Assembly: GCA_947044405.1 (NCBI GenBank)
Contig: CAMRHE010000013.1
Location: 558,001 to 622,000 of the forward strand
Source: Leptodactylus fallax
Lineage: Eukaryota > Chordata > Amphibia > Anura > Leptodactylidae
Direction of reading: 5' to 3'
Length of the DNA stretch: 64,000 nt
This document shows, one piece after another, positions 44,957 through 58,346 of this stretch (within the stretch, counting starts at the first letter, position 1; each line of letters starts with the position of its first letter). The notes under the pieces are model-generated. The model had not been told where the DNA came from. It worked only from the letters and a program-made list of their open reading frames with translations, and searched no databases. The position numbers and the translations under genes were made by a program.

Positions 44957-45060
44957 GTGATACATTACATTAAATGCTGTTGTATTAAACTGTATGTTAG
45001 TTGCACTAAACATGCCTTATATAGTAGAATGAAGGAACATACATATTATAAAAATTATAA
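44957..45060 (+). pseudogene. GIY-YIG-like PLE endonuclease fragment
   Basis: The frame holds IKCCCIKLYVSCTKHALYSR followed by MKEH, which fits the C-x-C-x-x-x-Y-V-G-x-T ... R-x-x-E-H pattern of PLE GIY-YIG endonucleases, with Ser in place of the usual Gly. It is short and isolated. Confidence 0.45.
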
Positions 45061-45148
45061 AGCAAAATACAAAGGTACATTTTCCACTATATGTGGCATA
45101 GAAAAATTAAGTCAGACTGGCAGAGCAGAGGTTTTATTGGTCCCTTAA

Positions 45149-45750
45149 AGACCCAGCCTAATATGGGCTTCAAAGGGGTACTCTTATCTAGGCTATAGCC
45201 ACAAGATATTCCAAATATACTTGATAGTTGTGGGTCCCTAATTTTTCATATCTGAAATGCTATTTTATGTTTTTCATGATTTTCATATTTATTTTTTTAG
45301 TAGCTCAAATTTTTTTTTCAATAGTTTTCCCTCTCCCGTATGGTAATTTTTCCGAAAGTGACACATATTGTTGTGTTGCCAGAGGAGAGTCTAGAATCTG
45401 TGATGTGGGCGTGGTGTAGCTTTATTTTTTTTTCTATAATTTTATTTAGTTTTTACATTTTATACATAATAGACCTTTGGGGGCATTTTACTATAGTTTT
45501 TTTTCTGCTGATTTCCCTGTAACTAGGGCTGATACATTAGCCCCAGTTATAGGAGGAATGCAGCCTCCTAAGTTATACTGCAGAGCTGACCTGTGTCATC
45601 ATGCTGCATCATGGTAACTCCCACAGATGTTTACATTTTGTTGTAAACCACCCCTGTCTTCCTTATGGGATGTTTGGCTGTAGTAACAGCCAGGACCCTG
45701 CTCCTACAGCTGCATGTTTTCATGCAGCTGCTTAACTTTGCAAGGACATA
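45149..45750. other. Interval without a supported gene
   Basis: T-rich; nothing recognised. Confidence 0.45.
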
Positions 45751-46492
45751 CAGTAGGGAAAAAAAAGTATTTAGTCAGCCACCAATTGTGCAAGTTCTCC
45801 CACTTAAAAAGATGAGGCCGGCCTGTAATTGTCATCATAGGTAGACCTCAACTATGAGAGACAACATGAGAAAACAAATCCAGAAAATTACATTGTCTGA
45901 TATTTTAAGAATTTATTTGCAAATTATGGTGGAAAATAAGTATTTGGCCAATAACAAAAGTTCATCTCAATACTTTGTTATATATCCTTTGTTGGCAATG
46001 ACAGAGGTCAAATGTTTTCTGTAAGTCTTCACAAGGTTGGCACACACTGTTGCTGGTATGTTGGTTCCTCCAATGCAGATCTCCTCTAGAGCAGTGATGT
46101 TTTGGGGCTGTCGCTGGGCAACACGGACTTTCAACTCCCTCCAAAGGTTTTCTATGGGGTTGAGATCTGGAGACTGGCTAGGCCACTCCAGGACCTTGAA
46201 ATGCCACTCCTTCGTTGCCCTGGCAGTGTGCTTGGGATCATTGTCATGCTGAAAGACCCAGCCACATTTCATCTTCAATATCCTTGCTGATGGAAGGAGG
46301 TTTGCACTCAAAATCTCACGATACATGGCCCCATTCATTCTTTCATGTAAACGGATCAGTCGTCCTGGTGCCTTTGTAGAGAAACAGCCCCAAAGCATGA
46401 TGTTGCCATCCCCAGGCTTCACAGTAGGTATGGTGTTCTTTGGATGCAACTCAGCATTCACTCTCCTCCAAACACGACGAGTTGTGTTTCTA

Positions 46493-48123
<1,631 letters not shown>

Positions 48124-48973
48124 TAACAAACAGTTCTACTTTGATTTCATCTGACCATATGACATTCTACCAATACTCTTCTGGAACATCCAAATGCTCT
48201 CTAGCAAACTTCAGATGGGCCCGGATATGTACTGGCTTAAGCAGGGGGACACGTCTGGCACTGCAGGATCTGAGTCCCTGGAAGCGTAGTGTTTTACTGA
48301 CAGTAGCCTTTGTTACGTTAGTTTCAGCTTTCTGCAGGTCATTCACTAGGTCCCCCCGTGTGGTTCTGGGATTTTTGCTCACCGTTCTTGTGATCATTTT
48401 GACCCCACGGGGTGAGATCTTGCATGGAGCCCCTGATCGAGGGAGATTATCAGTGGTCTTGTATGTCTTCCATTTTCTAATTATTGCTCCCACAGTTGAT
48501 TTCTTCACACCAAGTTGCTTGCCTATTGCAGATTCAGTCTTCCCAGACTGGTGCAGGTCTACAATTTTGTTTCTGGTGTCCTTCCACAGCTCTTTGGTCT
48601 TCACCATAGTGGAGTTTGGAGTGTGACTGTTTGAGTTTGTGGACAGGTGTCTTTTATACTGATAACAATTTCAAACAGGTTCCATTACTACAGGTAATGA
48701 GTGGAGGACAGATGAGCCTTTAAAGAAGAAGTTACAGGTCTGTGAGAGCCAGAAATCTTGCTTGTTTGTAGGTGACCAAATACTTATTTTCCACCATAAT
48801 TTGCAAATAAATTCTTAAAAAATCAGACAATGTGATTTTCGAGATATGCTTTCTCATTTTGTCTCTCATAGTTGAGGTCTACCTATGATGACAATTACAG
48901 GCCTCTCTCATCTTTTTAAGTGGGAGAACTTGCACAATTGGTGGCTGACTAAATACTTTTTTTCCCCACTGTA

Positions 48974-50175
48974 TATGTACATCCTTGCAGACTTGATGAT
49001 TAAAGTATTTCTGAGATTGTTTTTTTCTCAAGACACAATATACTTTATTTTTGCAAAATTTTGATTGTTACCTTTTGTTCAAAAAGTGAATTTTGCTGAA
49101 AAAAATAGCAATATACAAAATTTCAATAACTTTGCTTGTATAATAGATAGCCATATCACTCAGATTAGTTGCTAATTAACCTTTACCATATGTTTACTTA
49201 ACATGTGTTTTTTTTTGGGGGGGGGAGGTTTGTGGCTTTTTTTTACTGCTAAAAATTATTGCAATGTATTATGCAGGCTATCGCGCCCCCTAGTGTTCAA
49301 GTATAAGACTAAGTGTAAATCTAAAAAGATTAAATATTAATAAATTAAATACTGATAAAAATAATAGTAATAAAAAATAGCTATATTTTGTATTGATGCT
49401 TCAATAGCAGCCCATACTATAAAAATTGAACACTATATATTCTGCACAGTGAACATTATAAAAAAAAAAAAAAAAAACAACAAAATTGCTGTTTATTGGT
49501 TGCACTGTCTCAAAAAATATAATTCTATAAAGTAATAAAAACATTTACAAATGACAGCTGATCCTGCAAATAACTAGCCCCCACACAGCTCTAAAGTTAT
49601 GTCTTTCAAAATATGTTGACAATAAAACAAATTTGGTAAATAAGTTTATTTATGATGCCCAGTGCACCAAATAAAATTTAGAACATAAAAAGTATGGTGA
49701 AACTGACTTTTTTGCCAGGCCACTTAGAAAGAGTTTTAGCTAAATGTTTCCTAAAATGGTGCAAAAGAAAAGTACAACTAGTTGCAAAAAAAGCAAGCCT
49801 TCAAGTCGACATTCAAATGGAAAAGTTATGGCTTTTAAAATGTGACAACACTAAAAAAAGAACAAAAAAGGACTCATGTCCTTAAGTATCAAACTAGGCT
49901 GCGTCCAAACTACATTTTCCATGAATCATCTGCCTGCTCTAACTTTCTGTGTACCCCTCCCATCTCCACTCTACCCTGCAATGAAATCATAGGTAATAAG
50001 TCACTCCCACATCAGAGGTCACATAATGCTGTGAGGTTTCATTTGCTGCCTTAACTGCATCTCGGACGGAGGGGATAGTGAGTTTGCAAACAAAACATCA
50101 CACCTCACTCTGAGGTTAATGACCTGAAAATAAATAAGATTGAAATCAAACGGTGACGAACTTAGACAGGAGATA
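48974..50175. other. AT-rich interval without a gene
   Basis: Contains homopolymer tracts (T9G10 near 49210, A18 near 49460). The small frames lack support. Confidence 0.5.
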
Positions 50176-50177
50176 TA

Positions 50178-51495
50178 CAGTTGTGCTAAAAAGTTTACAT
50201 ACCCTGGCAGAGTTTTTGTTTTTTTGGCCTTTTTTCAGAGAATATGAATGATAACACAAAAACTTTTTCTCCACTCATGGTTAGTGGTTGGTGGAAGCCA
50301 TTTATTGTCAAACTTCTGTGTTTTTTCTTTTTAAATCATAATGACAACCAAAAACATCAAAATGACCCTGTTCAAAAGTTCACATACCCTGGTGATTTTG
50401 GCCTGATAACATGCCCAGAAACCAAACCACAGTCAGGTAGACCAACCAAAATTTTGATCACAACTGCCCGGAAAATTGTTCGGGATGCAAAGAAAAACCC
50501 ACACATAACATCAGCTGAAATACAGGACTCTCTGAAAACTATTGGTGTAGCTGTTTCAAGATGCACAATAAGGAGGCACTTGAAGAAAAATGGGCTGCAT
50601 GGTCGAGTTGCCAGAAGAAAGCCATTACTGCGCAAATGCCACAAAGAATGCCTTCAATTTGGCAAACAGCACAGAGACAAGCGTCAAAACTTCTGGAACA
50701 AGGTATTTGGAGTGATGAGACAAAAATCAAACTTTTTGGCCACAACCATAAACATTACATTTGGAGAGGTGTCAACAAGGCCTATGATGAAAGGAACACC
50801 ATTCCTACTGTAAAGCATAGAGGTGGATCACTGATGATGTGGGGATGTGTGAGCTTCAAAGTCACAGGAAACTTGGTCAAAGTTGAAGGAAAGATGAATG
50901 CAGCACGTTATCAGCAAATACTGGAGACAAATTTGCACTCATCAGCTAGGAAGCTGCGCATGGGACGTACTTGGACATTCCAACATGACAGCAATCCAAA
51001 ACACAAGACCAAGTTGACCTGTCATTGGCTACAGAAGAAGAAAGTAAAGGTTCTGGAGTGGCCATCTCAGTCTCCTGACCTCAATATCATTGAGCCACTC
51101 TGGGGAGATCTCAAGCGCACAGTACATGCAAGATGGCCCAGGAATTTACAGGAACTGGAAACTTTGCGCCAAGAAGAATGGGCAGTTTTACCATCTGAGA
51201 AAATAAAGAACCTCATCCACAACTACCACAAAAGACCTCAAGCTGTCATTGACGTTAGAGGGTGCAATACACAGTATTAAGAACTGGGGTATGTGAACTT
51301 TTGAACAGGGTCATTTTGATGTTTTTGGTTGTCATTATGATTTAAAAAGAGAAAACACAGAAGTTTGGCAATAAATGGCTTCAACCAACCACTAACCATG
51401 AGTGGAGAAAAAGATTTTGTGTTATTCATATTCTCTGAAAAAAGGCCCAAAAACCAAAAAATCTGCCGGGGTATGTAAACTTTTTAGCACAACTG
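50178..51495 (+). mobile_element. Tc1-like element C with long inverted repeats
   Basis: Left end CAGTTGTGCTAAAAAGTTTA; right end, inverted, CAGTTGTGCTAAAAAGTTTA; TA on both sides (50176-50177, 51496-51497). Inverted repeats of about 220 bp each contain an inner copy of AAAAGTTCACATACCC. At 1318 bp it is short for a full element. Confidence 0.93.
50430..51280 (+). pseudogene. Tc1 transposase C, N-terminal deletion
   Basis: The first HTH is missing. The frame begins around GRPTKILITTARKIVRDAKK (50433). An indel near 50700 shifts to the frame with IWSDETKIKLFGHNHKHYIW (50702), MMWGCVSFKVTGNLVKVEG and [17 protein letters not shown], ending GCNTQY at 51280. The usual HDNDPKH box reads HDSNPKH, so the second catalytic region is altered. 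Confidence 0.9.
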
Positions 51496-51599
51496 TATAT
51501 TAGGAAGTGTTTCGTATTGATGCACCCTGCTATTTGGCCCATATTTCTTACAAAACTGGATAACCCCTTTAACTGTTTAAGTGATATTCAATTGTATTA

Positions 51600-51905
51600 G
51601 GTCTCATTCACACGACTGAGTTTCTGCCATGTAACTTGGTCCATGTGCTCGATGGATTTGCCATCCTGAACAGTATTCCGGGAGAGGGACTCTTTGCATA
51701 ATAGTTATCTTTGAGGCTAAGAGTCGCCGCCTCCCAGCGACATACTGTCCTGTACTGTTTATAGTATGTGAATGTATGTTGCTGGGAGGCAGGGACTCCT
51801 TGCAGCATAGCTAACTGTATTGCTAGGAGTCCCTCTCCCGGGATACTGTTCAGCCTGGTAAATCCGGTGAACACACGGGTGAAATTTGGTCGTGTGAATG
51901 CGAGG
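51600..51905. mobile_element. Short hairpin MITE
   Basis: Ends GGTCTCATTCACACGACTGA and, inverted, CCCTCGCATTCACACGACCA. TTA at left (51597-51599) and TAA near the right edge suggest a Harbinger-type target. The interior is itself palindromic around gactccttgcagcatagcta. Confidence 0.65.
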
Positions 51906-52693
51906 GAATGTAATTTCTGATTAAATCATTTCTGATTAAATCATTTCCTGTTCTAAGTAAGTATACTGTGATTGTGTAAACTATGATCAAGAGAGAAAAA
52001 AACTTTGATGGATACTGGATTACATATAGTGGAGAGTCACACTAAAGAGTGGATGCTATATCTGTATTAGCAAACTGACTATTAAAGTCTCAGTCTCCAA
52101 CACCAACAAAAAGATTATATGTTTTATGCAGTATTGAAATAATAATAGCTGCAGCTTATCGCAGACTATTTACAGACATATATATACACATACATATCCA
52201 TAAAAAAAAACACACACACACACACAACTAAGCACATTACGAGTGCATACACTTATCCTTTTCTCCAGGTTATGTGACTCTCATGCTGTGGACATCAAAA
52301 AAACAGTCCATATAGGTGATGAGTATACAGCAAGACTTCTCCTTCTCTGCCTGGCAGTGCAGAGTACTTCTCCCTCCTCCCTTTTGTCTCAACTGTTCCA
52401 CTGAATGGTATTACAGTAGTGAAGAAAGCTCTACTATTCTCTTGTGATTGGAGAGAGAAGAGGAGGGGGTAGTTTTAAGGAAACCCAGGGGAGATTTATT
52501 AAAGTAGTAGCACATCAATTGCTGGCAAGCAAGAGCTTTTCAAAGGGTGATACCAATGTACTGGATGTAGCTATAGCAGAATCCAGTCCCCAAATCCCCA
52601 GTGCTCTCACTTCTTTATATCATTACTGGCGACTCAGTAACAGGAAAACTGCATGGTGAGTAATGATATACAGAATAATTCAAAGTACTATTA
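51906..52693. other. Non-coding interval with (CA)n
   Basis: A tract of A8 then alternating CA (about 10) at 52203-52227. Nothing coding recognised. Confidence 0.5.
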
Positions 52694-53427
52694 CATACCT
52701 TCTAACCTTTAGAGGATAGAAAGAGGGACAAAATGTGCAGCGCCTTATGCGTGCCGCAGCAAATTTAGCTCCACTCACTTCTAGATTGACTCTGCCCATT
52801 CCCTTCTATTATATGCCCCCACATTATAATGTTGTCTTCAAATTGACCCCACAGTATATAGTCTCTCTCCTGGTGCACCCACAGTTTAATGTCACCCTCC
52901 AGCTTCTCCATAGTTTAATGTCCCCCTCCAGCTGCCCCCAGTTTAATGTCCCCCTCTATTTCCCCCCAGTTTAATGTCCTCCTCCAGTTGTCCTTATTTT
53001 AATGTCCTCCAGCTACCCCCCCAGGTTTAATTCCCCCCTCCAGTTGCCCCCAGTTTAAAGCCCCCTCCATCCGCCCTCAGTTTAATGTCCTTCTTCATCT
53101 GCCAGTCTAACATAAAAAACACTTATACTCACCTCTCCTCACTCGCCTGCTGTGCAATCTGCAGTCTCTTGTCCCAGACTGTTAAGGGAGCTGCAGGCGC
53201 GATGTGAGTGACATAATCACATCGCATCTACAGCTCCCGGAGCCAGAGCACATAGGGGGCACAGTGGGAGCTGTCTGCTCCTGCTTCACCACTGTATTCA
53301 ACTCATCTGCGTCCTCTCCGGGCGCAGATGAGTTGAATCCGGGACATACCTCCTGCCGACCGGGACTACGGGTTATGACCCACAATCAGGGACTGTCCTG
53401 CATATTCCGGGACGGTTGGGAGGTATG
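52694..53427 (+). mobile_element. CATACCT-type MITE carrying a 27-bp minisatellite
   Basis: Ends CATACCTTCTAACC and, inverted, CATACCTCCCAACC. ctatta lies directly on both sides (52688-52693 and 53428-53433), a likely target duplication. The interior has about nine GTTTAATGTCCCCCTCCAG units (52880-53095). The same family as 15373-15682 and 16131-17219. Confidence 0.7.
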
Positions 53428-53437
53428 CTATTATATA

Positions 53438-55041
53438 CAGTGGGGAAAAAAAGTATTCAGTCAGCCACCAATTGTGCAAGTACTCCAACTTAAAAAAATG
53501 AGAGAGGCCTGTAATTGACATCATAGGTAGACCTCAACTATGAGAGACAAAATGAGTAAACAAATCCAGAAAATCACATTGTCTGATTTTTTAAGAATTT
53601 ATTTGCAAATTATGGTGGAAAATAAGTATTTGGTCACCTACAAACAAGCAAGATTTCTGGCTCTCAAAGGCCTGTAACTTCTTGTTTAAGAGGCTCCTCT
53701 GTCCTCCACTCATTACCTGTAGTAATGACACCTGTTTGACATTGTTATCAGTATAAAAGACACCTGTCCACAACCTCAAACAGTCACACTCCAAACTCCA
53801 CTATGGTGAAGACCAAAGAGCTGTGGAAGGACACCAGAAACAAAATTGTAGACCTGCACCAGGCTGGGAAAACTGAATCTGCAATAGGCAAGCAGCTTGG
53901 TGTGAAGAAATCAACTGTGGGAGCAATAATTAGAAAATGGAAGACATACAAGACCACTGATAATCTCCCTCGATCAGGGTCTCCACGCAAGTTCTCACCC
54001 CGTAGGGTCAAAATAATCAGAAGAACGGTAAGCAAAAATCCCAGAACCACACGGGGGGACCTAGTGAATGACCTGCAGAAAGCTGGGACTAACGTAACAA
54101 AGGCTACCGTCAGTAACACACTATGCCGCCAGGGACTCAGATCCTGCAGTGCCAGACGTGTCCCCCTGCTTAAGCCAGTACATATCCGGGGCCCGTCTGA
54201 AGTTTGCTAGAGAGCATTTGGATGTTCCAGAACAGTATTGGGAGAATGTCATATGGTCAGATGAAACCAAAGTAGAACTGTTTGTTAGAAACACAACTCG
54301 TTGTGTTTGGAGGAGAGTGAATGCTGAGTTGCATCCAAAGAACACCATACCTACTGTGAAGCATGAGAGTGGCAACATCATGCTTTGGGGCTGTTTCTCT
54401 GCAAAGGGACCAGGACGACTGATCCGTGTACATGAAAGAATGAATGGGGCCATGTATCGTGAGATCTTGAGTGCAAACCTCCTTCCATCAGCAAGGGCAT
54501 TGAAGATGAAACATGGCTGGGTCTTTCAGCAGGACAATGATCCCAAGCACACCGCCAGGGCAACGAAGGAATGGCTTTGTAAGAAACATTTCAAGGTCCT
54601 GGAGTGGCCTAGCCAGTCTCCAGATCTCAACCCCATAGAAAACCTTTGGACGGAGTTGAAAGTCCATGTTGCCCAGCAACAGCCCCAAAACATCACTGCT
54701 CTAGAGGAGATCTGCATGGAGGAATGGGCCAACATACCAGCAACAGTGTGTGCCAACCTTGTGAAGACTTACAGAAAATGTTTGACCTTTGTCATTGCCA
54801 ACAAAGGATATATAACAAAGTATTGAGATGAACTTTGGTTATTGACCAAATACTTATTTTCCACCATAATTTGCAAATAAATTCTTTAAAAATCAGACAA
54901 TGTGATTTTCTAGATATGTTTTCTCATTTTGTCTCTCATAGTTGAGGTCTACCTATGATGTCACTTACAGGCCTATCTCATCTTTTTAAGTGGGAGAACT
55001 TGCACAATTTGTGGCTGCCTAAATACTTTTTTTCCCCACTG
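53438..55041 (+). mobile_element. Tc1-like element A, copy 2, nearly intact
   Basis: Ends CAGTGGGGAAAAAAAGTATT and its inverted partner, TA on both sides (53436-53437, 55042-55043), length 1604 bp. It begins 10 bases after the MITE at 52694-53427. Confidence 0.94.
53803..54826 (+). pseudogene. Tc1 transposase A, single frameshift
   Basis: The first frame, 53803-54210, starts [20 protein letters not shown] with both HTH units and GRPR-like [15 protein letters not shown]. Near 54190 an extra G shifts the frame. The second frame runs to 54826 with [31 protein letters not shown] and [17 protein letters not shown], ending GYITKY. All three catalytic acids are present. Expected full length is about 341 residues. 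The frameshift is the only obvious lesion. Confidence 0.94.
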
Positions 55042-55043
55042 TA

Positions 55044-57266
55044 AATGTGGAAATTTAGCAGCAATTTCCTTGTGTGTCCTCCACTTATGAAGAGTCTCCA
55101 TTGCGTGGGATATACTTTTTTGCTACACAGCAGACTATGCTATTCCATGCAGTATGTCCATTAAAAAAAATATCACACTGTATACTTTTTTCAGGGGCTT
55201 CTGGAGACAAATGCCACTCAGTGCATCTATTTTATGAGCCCATTTAATGTTTCTGTCAAGAACAGACATGGTGTGAAAAATATCTCATTGTTATGATGGA
55301 TATGTCATATATTTTATCAGGGGGTTTGTAATGAGATTGGTTCTGATCTGGGGGGTTTATAAGTCGCCATCTCTTCATCAAGACGTTTCTGTTTCACAGC
55401 AAAAGCGCATGTAAATCACAGTACAAAAATAAATCCTCAGCCGTCTGGCTACTAACATATTCAGTGTCCTCACTATGAGAGCCTGGGCCTACTACCCAAT
55501 ATCTCCACAAACACAGGGGTTCTCACCAACTCATGTGGTACTCACTCCCACTGGCCCTGGCACAGCCTGTCTTCCTCAGACAGGGAGCATTATGGGAAGG
55601 GTAAACACTTTACCTAGAGAGCTTCTACCTGGCTGCTAATTAACCTCATTAACAACCCACTGGTCTGCAAACCAAATAAAACACCCAACTTTCCAGATAT
55701 GTTTTTCTTCTTCCCAGCTTTCCCAGGGTGAAATACACATTTTTCTGTACCTTCAATGGCACAAACATGCTACTCCAGCAGTCACACTGCCACAATAAAT
55801 ATAAATATACAGTATATGGGGGATGCATGGGAGAATTCTTGGAGGCGGTTGTGTGAATAGTAAATAAGAGAAGAACAGAGTAGGAGGTTTTGAGCGGATC
55901 GGAAGTTAGGGTCGGTAAGTAGCAGGAGATTAGGTCAGAGATGTGGCGCATAACAAAAAGAAAATGTGGGCACCACTTTTATCTATCCTTTTCTGCATAG
56001 CAGCTATGCTCCAGTGCCACATCAGTCTCACTACAGATACTATCAACACCCCACAAATCTCAATAATGCAGTCCAATGTGATGTCTGGCATTGTGACTGT
56101 ATTCTGAACAATTCTTCCTAAATCTGACAGAAATGCCACCAGAGTTACTGATGGCAAATTGAGCATTATATTTCTAACAGATCGCTTTCTGGAGGTTTCG
56201 ATTGGAACTTTATTAGGGGGTTCTAGGCTTAAAAAAGTTGAGAAACCTTTTTGAAGGGTAGTGTCATTAATGCTTTCACTGCCCTTGAAAACTAACAATA
56301 TTGATAATACCTCCTACTCTATCCTAGACCACCAGGGATCCTTGCAGTATACCCTTCCCTACTATAGGCCACCAGGATATAAACATTACCAGACCTACAA
56401 TAGACCACCAGGATACAGCTCTTAATGCCCTAGAACTAAGAAATTTTACTATAAACCCATTAACTACCACAGGATAGGGAATACATTGCAGATCAATGGT
56501 GGTCTGACCACTGGGACCCCCAGCAATCTCAAGAGTGTTTTTTTTTCTGAATCTAAATGAAGTGGTGGTCAGAAAGGTGTGCTCCCACTTCAATCATTGC
56601 AATGGAACTGCCAGAGATGGCCAAACACTGGACTTCAGCTTTCTCTGATGGTCCCATTAAAATGAACAAAGCAACCAATACTTCAATCAGAATAGGGAGA
56701 AAACACCCCTGTTTTTGTGATCCCCACCTCAGCAATGTATCCTCTATCATGTGGAAAGGGGATAAATTGCTGAGGTGGGGAAACCCCTTTGTTTTTAGCT
56801 AATTATTAAGCGCTATATAGTCTGAAAGAAAACTCTGGCTATGAAGCCTTCTTAGACATTAGGTCATCAGCAGGCTGTTAGTCAACGTGTAACTAATGTG
56901 TATGGACATTTTTCAGTTACCTAGCTTAGGTTGCCCACACATCATTAAAGAGAGCCTATCACCAGCTTTTCTGCCGCTAAACTAGCAGCCATATGCAATA
57001 GATAACCATTTACTGAACTCTTATTTGGCTGACATCTATTTCTTCTGACCCTTTCATAGACATGTAGACTCACCTTGACCGAGTGTTGGAAATTACCTGC
57101 CAGATACAGCAGTGTCTTATCTCTAGAGATGGGCAAACCTCTCGAGATTAGTTTTACATATTTTTTTACTTGCACAGTTGATAAAGCAATATTAGTTGAA
57201 GTATGATTCTCAGACAAGAACCACCAAGCAACAGAGGCTCAAAGATCTGTAGAAATAAAGTGAGGT
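55044..57266. other. Interval without a supported gene
   Basis: 56320-56430 has three diverged copies of a block with taggccaccaggatat. 56450-56790 resembles a common frog MITE with inverted ends (ggatagggaatacattgc, ggggataaattgctgagg). Small frames unsupported. Confidence 0.45.
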
Positions 57267-57639
57267 TGTTCTGACTCAATAGCTTGGCTGCAAGTGTGAG
57301 GTTGTGAGAGTGTCCTGTAGTCTCTATGCTAACCAGCAATTTACACCAAGATATTTATCAGATAGTGTTCAACTCAACTGAGGAGGTGTAGATAAGATTC
57401 CAGATGCTTTAATCCAGGTAAATCTTGTAAACCTCATACAGCAGTAGGTGAAAAATGATGAAATACCAGGAGCTGAGCAGACATGTTGCTTACAAAGAAG
57501 TGAAACTAAACTGAGGGGGAGAGAGGAGGAGCTACAGCATCACAGCTAAGGATACAGAGAGAGAAAAGGGACAAACTACAAAGACAAACAGTATCACAGA
57601 TACATGTCAGTGAATTAAACCAAGTCCTGGGACATGACA
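57267..57639 (-). repeat. 3' LTR
   Basis: Minus-strand reading starts TGTCATGTCCCAGGACTTGG and ends GAGTCAGAACA. Same sequence as 63048-63420. Confidence 0.94.
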
Positions 57640-57908
57640 CTCCCCGCCTGAAATCTTTAGATTTCAATGAAAACAAACATTAAATGTCCTGAGATGTCCA
57701 TAAAGTCCTCTTCAAACCTGAAAAACAAAAAAGAAACATGCACAACAAACAATAATCAACAGTTAGTCCAAATAAACCAATCTTCAGGTCGGGAAGCCGC
57801 AATTTGCCAACACCTCCACCGACCCACACTGTAATCCACAAGAACACGGTTTTAGTTCATGGAAGGAAGCTCCCCGCCATGAGCTGTGAATGGTGTCCTT
57901 ATCTTCTT

Positions 57909-58346
57909 TTATGTGACGTCTCCTCTTGGAAGAAGAAGCACCAGTTCATTAATTGGGCGGAAGAAAACTCGCACTGAGCCTCCCTTGGTTACCTTGACCT
58001 CCACTTTCCGAGTCTTCCCATCATCACTAGGGACAACTTTAGTGATGAGACCCATAGGCCATTCATTCCGATGGACTTCTTTATCCCTTAGAAGGACGAG
58101 GTCACCCACCTGGAGATTAGGTTTTGAGGTCTGCCATTTGTGACGGCTCTGTAGCATGTGGAGGTACTCTGTTTTCCAGCGGTGCCAGAACACATTAGAC
58201 AGGTGTTGAAATTGTTTCCATTGGCGTCTGTGAATGTCACTGTGATCTAAGGTACGTGGAGAGGTAGCAGCAGTACCAATTTTCTGAGTAAGAAGCGTTG
58301 CTGGGGTTAAGATAATTGGAGATTCAGGGTCTGAAGGGCCTTGCAT
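57909..58346 (-). pseudogene. C-terminal end of BEL integrase, out of frame with pol
   Basis: 145-codon frame with SDPESPIILTPATLLTQK, WHRWKTEYLHMLQSRHKW and GDLVLLRDKEVHRNEWP, the usual C-terminal domain after a BEL/Pao integrase core. It overlaps the end of the large frame by a few bases. A small deletion after INARP probably caused the frameshift. Confidence 0.85.
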
